Assembly (NCBI GenBank): GCA_014729935.1
Contig: WJJB01000278.1
Location: 1-5,493, forward strand
Direction: 5' to 3'
Length of the DNA stretch: 5,493 bases
Origin: Candidatus Bathyarchaeota archaeon
GTDB lineage: Archaea > Asgardarchaeota > Lokiarchaeia > Sigyniarchaeales > Sigyniarchaeaceae
The notes under the pieces are model-generated. The model had not been told where the DNA came from and searched no databases. It saw only the letters and a program-made list of their open reading frames with translations. Both the position numbers and the translations under genes were made by a program. Numbering within the stretch: the first letter of the stretch is position 1; the number at the start of each line of letters is the position of its first letter. Below, piece by piece: positions 1 through 5,339 of this stretch.

Positions 1-150
1 CGTTTTCGTGCACGCGCCAAGGATGCTGGCCGCGATCGAGATGGACACGTGTAAAACCATGGTTGTAGTCATTTCCGGCCGGTTACCCATGTGCGGCCTC
101 GTGTGTAAGAATGTCCAAGATTTTTAACTTCTGACTCGACATTGAAATCT
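1..150. other. Left-edge segment without an identifiable intact gene
   Basis: On the minus strand, 8 nt after the lplA stop codon, an ATG (142-140) opens a reading frame, MSSQKLKILDILTHEAAHG, that ends at TAA (85-83). The same frame then stays open to the window edge (28 more bases-triplets roughly, no start needed), and a second frame opens at an ATG (90-88) overlapping that stop and also stays open to the edge (MGNRPEMTTTMVLHVSISI...). The tight spacing to lplA is what a co-transcribed gene would show, but the frame is broken after 19 codons. On the plus strand a frame is open from base 2 to a TAA at 125-127 (ending VCKNVQDF), which would be the tail of a convergent gene. None of these matches a family I recognise, and the window stops too soon to choose between them. 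Confidence 0.2.
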
Positions 151-927
151 TCAAGATCGATTTCTTCTTGGCCTTCGTGCTCCATCTATCCACTTTGGAT
201 CACGGAACCACTGACGCTCCAGCTCCTGGATCCCTTTGCATTCTTCACGGGCAAGCGAATGCGCGTTAAACTGCAAGTTGAAGACCTTCTCGAATTGCTT
301 GATGATACATTTCTCCAAGTAATTCCCTTCAATCCTAGGAATGTTTTTCGTGGGATGGTATTTACTCCCGCTTGCAGTAACGGGGTTCGACGGGGACGCC
401 ACCAGGCTTGCTTCCAAGTGTTCGAGGTTCGCATGGAGAAGGAAGGTGGCGTGGTGCAAGATGGCACTCATCTTATGATATGCTGCACCACCCGAGACTT
501 TAAAATCGTCGAAAAGGATAGTAGCTGGACTCTCCACCCGTACTGGAGAGCCATCAATCATTTCCAAGGCGTTGGCGAGGTTCACGGTGAATAAACTGTT
601 CAAGGTGGACACGGATGTAATACCATTGAGAAATGACCTTGGAACCACGATGCTTGCATTCAAGATCCCGTTGTCAAGGTAAACCGCTCCCCCTCCAGAA
701 ATACGGCGAGCAATCTTGATGTCATTTTCCTTGCAATATTTCACATTTACCTCGTGAGCCAAAACCTGACTGCGGCCAATGACGACGCAAGGATCGCATT
801 TCCAAAATCGTAAAAACGGTCCATCAAGTCTCCCTCGTGCGTGGTGGAGGAAATAGTAATCAGCAGCCATGTGCCAAAATGGCGTATTCCGTTGCGTGGT
901 GGCGACACGCCCAACCTTAGCTTGCAT
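151..927 (-). CDS. lplA: Lipoate-protein ligase A, catalytic domain (bipartite archaeal type)
   Basis: This is a member of the LplA/BPL fold family, which activates lipoate with ATP to lipoyl-AMP and transfers it to a lysine of carrier proteins such as GCSH or 2-oxoacid dehydrogenase E2 in the cytoplasm. From the ATG at 927 the protein has 258 residues. Visible motifs are LRFWKCDPCVVIGRSQ (about 39-54), the lipoyl-AMP loop RRISGGGAVYLDNG (74-87), and FKVSGGAAYHK with the expected catalytic lysine K143, followed by LHHATFLLH. The end (KWIDGARRPRR) fits the W...R C-terminus of the Thermoplasma LplA catalytic subunit, about 262 residues, which needs a separate LplB. The E. coli-type C-terminal accessory domain is absent and no LplB is seen here. 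The frame is open up to a GTG at 1065 (304 residues) and includes an ATG at 951. I prefer 927 because it starts a few residues before the conserved fold and because a TATA-like element lies inside the longer version. No start has a good SD. Family sure; start uncertain. Confidence 0.88.
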   Translation of the reverse strand: MQAKVGRVATTQRNTPFWHMAADYYFLHHARGRLDGPFLRFWKCDPCVVIGRSQVLAHEVNVKYCKENDIKIARRISGGGAVYLDNGILNASIVVPRSFLNGITSVSTLNSLFTVNLANALEMIDGSPVRVESPATILFDDFKVSGGAAYHKMSAILHHATFLLHANLEHLEASLVASPSNPVTASGSKYHPTKNIPRIEGNYLEKCIIKQFEKVFNLQFNAHSLAREECKGIQELERQWFRDPKWIDGARRPRRNRS

Positions 928-1002
928 TTGAATGCAACTAAGAAACCCCATGAATACCGTCTTAAGGTCTTTCCTGAAACTTTCTGGGGAAAAGTACCCC
1001 TG

Positions 1003-1012
1003 AATGTATAAA
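1003..1012 (-). promoter_or_regulatory. Candidate TATA box for lplA
   Basis: The minus strand reads TTTATACATT here, preceded by ACGGTTGA. An archaeal TATA box at this place would start transcription about 25 nt downstream, near 980, leaving a leader of about 30 nt to the ATG at 951 or 50 nt to the ATG at 927. This would exclude the longer GTG start at 1065. It is a sequence match only. Confidence 0.4.
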
Positions 1013-1086
1013 TCAACCGTCGGATAACTTCCACATGGCAGGAATGAATACAGGGCACCAACCACGGTGATTAACCAAAACTGATT

Positions 1087-1266
1087 TCATGGATCATCAT
1101 TCATGAATGAAATACATTCTTCCTTCGAGTAAATACATCTACTTTTTCTGTTTGGTTGGAATTCTTCCTGCCATTTCCTCCACTCTTCCGGTGAGAAAGA
1201 CTTGAATGCGAGGAAAGGAGCGGGGAAGTGAATTTCCATGAATGAATTGGAATACGGGGCTTCCAT
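1087..1266 (-). CDS. Small protein of unknown function (59 aa)
   Basis: I do not recognise this protein. It starts MEAPYSNSFMEIHFPAP and ends CISFMNDDP. The ATG at 1266-1264 is preceded by AGGTGGGG with about 8 nt between AGGTG and the ATG, a good SD at good spacing; an in-frame GTG at 1290 would give 67 residues but lacks such a site. The centre holds a probable amphipathic helix (SPEEWRKWQEEF, about residues 27-38) rich in Trp and Glu, followed by a basic stretch (QPNRKSR) and two cysteines in CIYSKEEC. There is no membrane segment or signal peptide. SFM occurs twice, from a 10-base repeat. It lies between the CPBP gene and lplA on the same strand, 22 bases before the longest lplA frame. 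No other frame in this stretch looks coding. It could be a real small cytoplasmic protein or a chance ORF; the SD is the main support. Confidence 0.45.
   Translation of the reverse strand: MEAPYSNSFMEIHFPAPFLAFKSFSPEEWRKWQEEFQPNRKSRCIYSKEECISFMNDDP
1097..1110. repeat. 14-bp perfect palindrome TCATTCATGAATGA
   Basis: The bases form a perfect inverted repeat without a spacer at the 3' end of the 59-residue ORF. Ten bases overlapping it (CATGAATGAA, 1102-1111) recur at 1237-1246 near the 5' end of the same ORF, encoding SFM both times. It could be an operator for lplA, about 100 bases upstream of its likely promoter, or chance. Confidence 0.3.
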
Positions 1267-1325
1267 GGAATCCCCACCTACTTTAATCACGTTGAGATTG
1301 CGTTTTCATCCTCCCCGCCGAGGAA

Positions 1326-1337
1326 GGTTAAAAAAGA
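1326..1337 (-). terminator. T-tract terminator after the CPBP gene; possible TATA box for the 59-aa ORF
   Basis: The minus strand has a run of six T (1335-1330) in a pyrimidine-rich context (CATTCTCATTCTTTTTTAACC read overall), 39 nt after the CPBP stop codon. T-tracts without a strong hairpin are the usual archaeal intrinsic terminators. The same TTTTTTAACC also resembles a TATA box and would place a transcription start near 1305, about 40 nt before the small ORF's ATG. A weak 5-bp stem (TCCTC/GAGGA, 1309-1324) lies beside it. Confidence 0.4.
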
Positions 1338-1373
1338 ATGAGAATGATGCGTTGGGCCTGCATCTTGACTTGA

Positions 1374-2522
1374 TCAGATGCTGGTAGGTCCAACTGAAAA
1401 CTTGATAGGTGTGAGTTGGTTTAAAAGCGTTCCCATTGCCCCATGACACACGCCCATGACAAACAAGTTCTTTGATTTCATGAAAAAGAGCGCCCACATG
1501 AAACCTGCCACCCACGTGAAGAAGGATAACCAAAAGGTAGGTAGGTGAATGAGGCCGAAGAAAATGGAACTACACAACGCCGCGAGCAATTGCCCCCGTT
1601 TTGTCCTGATGTCGAAAGCACGGGTGAAGTGGATGCTGAAATATGACAAGAATAGAAGTTGTTGCACGTACCCCCACCACACGTATCCCGTCCATTGCGC
1701 GATGTACCTGAAGAATTCCCACTCTCCAAATTTATCCAGCACAGTTTCCGAACCCTGTGGTTGAGGAAAGTAGGGAAGCTCGGGGTTGTAAATGAAGATC
1801 ACGCAGAAGACAAGAATTAGCGGGATGCCTATGGATATCATGATGATAAGCTGCTTGGCTGCTCTCTTCAAGGTATCAAAACGAATCAATAGCGAAAATC
1901 CCGCAAATAATGCCAGCAAGACTAGTGAAATCAACCCGATGCCAACGGGTATGCCAACCGCGGCTGTGGCAGGTAGGCCCGCATCGTCCAGGATATCCAT
2001 GTACTCGGGCCAGTAACCAACAATGGCGAATGAGAATTGGATGGCAAAGAGGATAAGCAAGATCAGGATCGTCTTCTTCTTCCGCTTCCACAGGGGAGTC
2101 TTCGAGCTCGCTATCTCTTCCCCTGCTTTCTTCTTGGCTTTCAAGGCTTTCCTTGATTTAGTCACGGGACGTTCGATATTCCCAAAGAAATACTTCTTGG
2201 GAGAACCCATGCCCCTGCACTCGAAGAAATAGAACCACAAGTTCCTTTGTTCAGGTGGTAGGAACACGTCCTTCTCGTACATGAAATGAACCATTGGCGA
2301 GAATATGAGAATCCATAACAGCATTCCCCCGAGTGTCACGAGCATCCATATTTTGGACGTGTCCAGCATTGAAACCCACACGACGATGAGAATTGCCGCG
2401 TAGATGGCAATCGGTTCGATGAAATTCCAAATCCTGGCTTTTAGCACCTTCCCCGGTTCTGCACCTTCGATGGGGACCTGGCCAGAATGGCGTTCATATC
2501 GTTGTTCGAAATTGAAGTCCAT
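1374..2522 (-). CDS. CPBP (CAAX protease/bacteriocin-processing) superfamily membrane protein with altered catalytic motifs
   Basis: A 382-residue polytopic membrane protein (numbering below from the in-frame TTG at 2528; the ATG at 2522 is residue 3). Probable membrane segments are at about 36-54, 60-80, 152-171, 188-214, 225-247 and four in the C-terminal domain (276-297, 313-330, 331-350, 353-370). The last 110 residues match the CPBP intramembrane glutamic protease fold: motif 2 is FGLIH (324-328) and motif 3 has H362 in CHGAMG. Motif 1, usually EExxxR, reads QQLLFL (289-294), and the Asn normally four residues after the last His is Gly366. So both His remain while both Glu, the Arg and the Asn are gone, suggesting loss or change of peptidase activity; this is inference. 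Typical CPBP proteins have 200-300 residues; this one adds two N-terminal helices and a long basic cytosolic loop (about 83-150, KSRKALKAKKK, WKRKKK). It follows the methyltransferase gene by 52 bases. ATG 2522 was chosen because a TATA element sits 30 nt upstream, implying a leaderless or nearly leaderless mRNA. Confidence 0.78.
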   Translation of the reverse strand: MDFNFEQRYERHSGQVPIEGAEPGKVLKARIWNFIEPIAIYAAILIVVWVSMLDTSKIWMLVTLGGMLLWILIFSPMVHFMYEKDVFLPPEQRNLWFYFFECRGMGSPKKYFFGNIERPVTKSRKALKAKKKAGEEIASSKTPLWKRKKKTILILLILFAIQFSFAIVGYWPEYMDILDDAGLPATAAVGIPVGIGLISLVLLALFAGFSLLIRFDTLKRAAKQLIIMISIGIPLILVFCVIFIYNPELPYFPQPQGSETVLDKFGEWEFFRYIAQWTGYVWWGYVQQLLFLSYFSIHFTRAFDIRTKRGQLLAALCSSIFFGLIHLPTFWLSFFTWVAGFMWALFFMKSKNLFVMGVCHGAMGTLLNQLTPIKFSVGPTSI

Positions 2523-2550
2523 GGTCAATCATATTTAGTCTGTTTCCCCC

Positions 2551-2558
2551 CATAAAAA
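2551..2558 (-). promoter_or_regulatory. Candidate TATA box for the CPBP gene, overlapping a T-tract after the methyltransferase gene
   Basis: The minus strand reads CCTTTTTATGGGGGG across 2560-2546. TTTTTATG at 2558-2551 lies about 30 nt before the CPBP ATG (2522), so transcription would start only a few bases before the codon. The T run also lies 17 nt after the methyltransferase TAG (2577-2575) and may end that transcript. Confidence 0.4.
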
Positions 2559-2574
2559 GGTCATGGCTTGTTTG

Positions 2575-3435
2575 CTAGGTGGATGGTGGACTCTTCGACC
2601 AGTAAACCATCACCCGCATGGAGGTCCCGTGATGGAGAATTTTACCATCTTCCTCCCGTGTAACTTCCCTCACGTGTTTCCGCAGGATTTTGTTGACACG
2701 TTTCTCACTTTTTTCATCACTTGGCGTGAAATAAAGGGCACTTTTCAGGTCTTCGATAATCTCATCTTCGCTAGAAAATACCTTGTCTTTTTCCCTGAAG
2801 AAAACGCGAACGTTGGCGTAAATCCCCATGTCATGCAGGATATGGACCATGTACAGGTAATTCGGTCCAGGGATGAATGGTTCTCCACCATGAAGAATGG
2901 GCCATAGATGGTCATAATCCCAGAAGGTCCGCTTGAACCATGTCATGACGCAGGCATGATGGCGCGTTGCGGAATTGATTTTTTCCAATGCATCCCCCAT
3001 TTTCTCGACTGCCAAGGAATATGGTGCAATCACCACGTCATGTTGCCCGATATCTTTTCCTAAAATAACATCTTGCCATTTCTTGGCAATAATGGTAACG
3101 TTAGAAATGTCTTGGTCGTCCAAGTGCACCTTCATGCGAGAATTCATTTTCGGAGAAGGTTCCACTGCAGTAACCGACTTGGCAATTCTTGCCAATGGAA
3201 TCGTGAAACGACCGGTTCCTGCACCGATATCGAGCACGGTCATCCCGGGGCCGATTTTCACGTGTTCTAGAAGTATTGCAGGTTCCTTTGTATCGCCCAA
3301 GGTTGCCTCGTCGAACCATTCTGCTTTATCATTCCAGAAATCAATCCAATCACGGTTTCCCCTTGCTTTGCCAATGGAAGACTGCTGGTAAGCTTCCCTC
3401 CAACGTTCCTTCCAGTTAATTTCCTTCATGTTCAT
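2575..3435 (-). CDS. Class I SAM-dependent methyltransferase
   Basis: A 286-residue Rossmann-fold methyltransferase of the Methyltransf_11/25 (UbiE-like) type. Motif I is VLDIGAGTGRF (67-77), which binds SAM; the acidic residue that holds the ribose is E92 in VTAVEPS (88-94); DVVIAPYSLA (133-142) is motif IV-like. The N-terminal 60 residues are helical and Trp-rich (NWKERWREAYQQSS, WIDFWNDKAEWFDE), a cap often seen in these enzymes. The C-terminal half (FWDYDHLWPILHGGEPFIPGPN, 171-192 region) likely forms the substrate-binding part; substrate unknown, and no partner in the window points to one. There is no membrane segment, so it is cytoplasmic. ATG 3435 and ATG 3429 are both possible; neither has an SD. 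The 3435 ATG overlaps the stop of an 11-codon ORF as ATGA, suggesting coupled translation. The gap to the upstream ATPase gene is 62 bases without a terminator. A role in small-molecule rather than nucleic acid methylation is a guess. Confidence 0.85.
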   Translation of the reverse strand: MNMKEINWKERWREAYQQSSIGKARGNRDWIDFWNDKAEWFDEATLGDTKEPAILLEHVKIGPGMTVLDIGAGTGRFTIPLARIAKSVTAVEPSPKMNSRMKVHLDDQDISNVTIIAKKWQDVILGKDIGQHDVVIAPYSLAVEKMGDALEKINSATRHHACVMTWFKRTFWDYDHLWPILHGGEPFIPGPNYLYMVHILHDMGIYANVRVFFREKDKVFSSEDEIIEDLKSALYFTPSDEKSEKRVNKILRKHVREVTREEDGKILHHGTSMRVMVYWSKSPPST

Positions 3436-3467
3436 CTCATATGGGTGCAGGTGATCACGATAAGCAT
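3432..3467 (-). CDS. Possible 11-codon leader ORF upstream of the methyltransferase
   Basis: The ATG at 3467-3465 opens MLIVITCTHMR and stops at TGA 3434-3432, which overlaps the methyltransferase ATG in the form ATGA. A GGAAGG SD-like run lies at 3484-3479, 11 nt upstream, slightly far. Since the methyltransferase itself has no SD, ribosomes ending here could restart on it. It may also be chance in a 62-base gap. Confidence 0.25.
   Translation of the reverse strand: MLIVITCTHMR
3449..3458. promoter_or_regulatory. GTGATCAC palindrome in the methyltransferase leader
   Basis: GTGATCAC (3451-3458) is an 8-bp perfect palindrome within the 62-base gap, 16 bases before the methyltransferase ATG. 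In the minus-strand transcript it reads GTGATCACCTGC, whose GATCACCT equals the conserved 3' end of 16S rRNA. It could be an operator half-site pair or an RNA that pairs with SD-like sequence. No protein partner can be named. Confidence 0.2.
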
Positions 3468-3497
3468 TCTAGCGAATTCCTTCCATCATTCGTGTTT

Positions 3498-5114
3498 TTA
3501 CATTATTGGAAGCAGGTAGATATCTTCAAGTTGGATTTTCCTTGAATGCTTCTTGAACTTAGGATAGAGCGCGTATGCAGGTCGCGGCATCTTGACCCAA
3601 TAGAAGAGTTGCGTCTTCGCAATTTGCAATCCCCGCATGTAGAAAAGAATCCTGGCAGAAAAGCTCTCGCTGAATCTAATATGCGCGGGTTCCATTATCT
3701 TGAACCGCAGGTTCGTGCAAATTAGCGTATCCTTTTCCCCCAGGTATCTTTCGGAAAGCAAGAACTGGTATAGCTGGGTTAGTTTTTCATGAGCGTACGA
3801 GTTATACACGTGGTCAAGGGGTAGGATGAAAACCGTCCCATTATACGGTTTCTGGTTTCTCAGGTTTTCCAATTCGTTTTTTATCCCACGGAATTCCTCG
3901 AAAACATTACCAGAGATGGAGTTATACACGTAAGGCGGCATGGTTCCCTCGTACTTGTTTCTTGGTAAAAATCCAATCCTGAAAAACCTTTCTATTTGTT
4001 GCTTGCCATGCAGCTTCTCAAGCGCGTGCACGGTCTCCATGATATCAATCTCGGGTGGACAAATGAAGATCACGTTGAAATTGTTAAATAAACAGACGTT
4101 CAAGTATATCATGTACATGAAGTGCAAGATTTCATTACTATCAAACTCCACATCTATCATAATTTGCTTCGCTTGAAGCAGGTTTATGAAGAAATATTGA
4201 CTAACAAGATTATCCTCCAAAGCATCATGAATGTTAGATATACGCTTCGGAAAGGGAAGCAGACTCAACCGGGGCTTATGCGGTCGAATCATTCGGAACC
4301 TGCCCTCGTGTAGAGAGAAGAGGATCTCGTGAAATTCTATTGGTATGTTCCGCAGCTTGATGACTCTCAGGTACCGAAGGATCCTATCTTGTATGGTCGT
4401 TGTATCACAGGCAAGCTTGATGATACCATCCACCAAATAATCCGATTTACCCTTCTCTGCTTGCTCTGATATCAGGAGCAACTTCAAGTTGTATACTCTA
4501 GTGAAATTAATGATACTTTCAAATATCTTGCTTTCCGTTATGATATTATTTTGCGCGCAAATAACGTCTATTAGCTTATCTATGGAATCAATGATCACTA
4601 TGGTCTTATGATTCACGCTGTCTTTATTGGAGGGTGCCTTTCCATCTCCTTTTCCTGCCGAATTTCCAACGTGTTCTTGGTTTGGTTTAGCTCTAGATTC
4701 TTGCTTCCTGCTTATTTTCTTGATAAGTCTCTCGAAGCGCATGAATACCTTGAAGAAATTCCCATCATCAATGTTAAGCAGCTTCAACTTGTCATCGGTT
4801 AATTCCAAGGATTCGAGATCTGTTATGGCATCAGTGCCAATTTGTTGAACGAACCAATTATACTGGGATTTTAATTCCCCTAGGTTGGACCTGGTTGATA
4901 GGAATAGCACGTTAGCATCCCGAACCCATTTGTTACATAGTTCCATTGCAAGGGTTGTTTTTCCCGTTCCTGGTTCCCCCTTGATGAGCATTACATACCC
5001 GTGGTTGAGATCAAACATCGTTCTAAAAAATCCCGGCAAGACGATATCGTACTTGATTGGATTGTTATCCATCATCGAGAAGATATTCTGGAAAGACCTG
5101 CTCATGGATTGCAT
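3498..5114 (-). CDS. KaiC/GvpD/RAD55-family RecA-like ATPase
   Basis: A 538-residue ATPase of the archaeal KaiC/GvpD/RAD55 group (numbering from the GTG at 5117; the ATG at 5114 is residue 2). Domain 1, about 20-280, is a RecA fold: Walker A GEPGTGKTT (47-55), Walker B TIVIIDSID (172-180), a KaiC-like DYLVDGIIKL (227-236), then RYLRVIKLRNIP (248-259) matching the R.L.I.KmRg region near the subunit interface, and EGRFRMI closing the sheet. A charged, low-complexity insert (about 135-170, Lys/Asn/Gly/Ser rich) splits the two Walker motifs. Residues 300-539 have no second P-loop; VIFICPPE (349-356) and GTVFILPLD (427-435) look like beta strands of a degenerate second RecA-like domain, as in GvpD, but this is inference. 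No membrane segment. Such proteins act as regulators or signalling ATPases in archaea; the target here is unknown. ATG 5114 was chosen for the purine run GAAGGGAAG just upstream. Sampled stretches are near 30-40% G+C, lower than the neighbours. Confidence 0.85.
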   Translation of the reverse strand: MQSMSRSFQNIFSMMDNNPIKYDIVLPGFFRTMFDLNHGYVMLIKGEPGTGKTTLAMELCNKWVRDANVLFLSTRSNLGELKSQYNWFVQQIGTDAITDLESLELTDDKLKLLNIDDGNFFKVFMRFERLIKKISRKQESRAKPNQEHVGNSAGKGDGKAPSNKDSVNHKTIVIIDSIDKLIDVICAQNNIITESKIFESIINFTRVYNLKLLLISEQAEKGKSDYLVDGIIKLACDTTTIQDRILRYLRVIKLRNIPIEFHEILFSLHEGRFRMIRPHKPRLSLLPFPKRISNIHDALEDNLVSQYFFINLLQAKQIMIDVEFDSNEILHFMYMIYLNVCLFNNFNVIFICPPEIDIMETVHALEKLHGKQQIERFFRIGFLPRNKYEGTMPPYVYNSISGNVFEEFRGIKNELENLRNQKPYNGTVFILPLDHVYNSYAHEKLTQLYQFLLSERYLGEKDTLICTNLRFKIMEPAHIRFSESFSARILFYMRGLQIAKTQLFYWVKMPRPAYALYPKFKKHSRKIQLEDIYLLPIM

Positions 5115-5173
5115 CACTTCCCTTCTGGCATATCTAGCAACTATCGAGATCGCTTGTCACTTGGTCCTTGATT

Positions 5174-5190
5174 GTTATATACCTTTCAGG
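5174..5190 (-). promoter_or_regulatory. TATA box and BRE of the ATPase gene
   Basis: The minus strand reads CCTGAAAGGTATATAAC. TATATAAC is a near-consensus archaeal TATA box and the purine-rich GAAAGG before it fits the TFB recognition element. Transcription would begin about 25 nt downstream, near 5151, leaving a leader of about 37 nt before the ATG at 5114. This is the strongest promoter in the window. Confidence 0.65.
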
Positions 5191-5277
5191 ACGCCACCTT
5201 GGCTACATTCGAGAAGTGCAACTTATGGAATAAATCCTAGCACCTGCAAATCCGAATTCAACCTCAGGGAGGCACAT

Positions 5278-5285
5278 TTATGCTA
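5278..5285 (+). promoter_or_regulatory. Candidate TATA box for msrB
   Basis: TTATGCTA within ATTTATGCTAAAAATC lies about 25 bases before the msrB ATG (5305), which would give a leaderless transcript. An alternative, further upstream A/T-rich element (TTATGGAATAAATC, 5223-5236) would give a leader that includes the SD and short ORF at 5267-5339. The two readings exclude each other. Confidence 0.3.
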
Positions 5286-5339
5286 AAAATCGCTTGTTTG
5301 ATCCATGAACGCGACACGAGAATCAGGCGGAACAACTGA
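5280..5339 (+). CDS. Possible 19-codon upstream ORF overlapping the msrB start
   Basis: ATG 5280 is preceded by GGGAGG (5267-5272) with a 7-base gap, the best SD and spacing in the window. It encodes MLKIACLIHERDTRIRRNN and ends at TGA 5337-5339, running through the msrB start in another frame. If transcribed and translated it would compete with msrB initiation, or couple to it. It matches no family and may be chance. Confidence 0.25.
   Translation: MLKIACLIHERDTRIRRNN

Noticed and set aside
2..127. Plus-strand frame open from the left edge, ending VCKNVQDF
   Set aside because: Only 41 codons, no recognisable motif, and a minus-strand alternative of equal merit exists; kept only as part of the left-edge description.
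142..594. Plus-strand open frame of 150 codons antisense to lplA
   Set aside because: It lies fully opposite a gene with clear LplA motifs and its translation has no recognisable domain; it is the shadow of the lplA codons.
1283..1309. Eight-codon ORF MKTQSQRD before the 59-residue gene, with GGGGAGG in front
   Set aside because: The SD-like run touches the ATG with no spacer, so it cannot work as an SD for that start.
1309..1324. Hairpin TCCTC-CCCGCC-GAGGA as a bacterial-type terminator
   Set aside because: The stem has only 5 bp and the T-tract lies on the wrong side of it for the minus-strand transcript.
2975..3391. Plus-strand open frame of 138 codons opposite the methyltransferase
   Set aside because: The opposite strand carries an intact SAM-binding motif and a full-length enzyme; this frame is a shadow.
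4885..5286. Plus-strand open frame of 133 codons running from the ATPase gene into the intergenic region
   Set aside because: Most of it is antisense to the Walker A region of the ATPase, and the rest covers the strong minus-strand promoter at 5174-5190; no SD or domain supports it.
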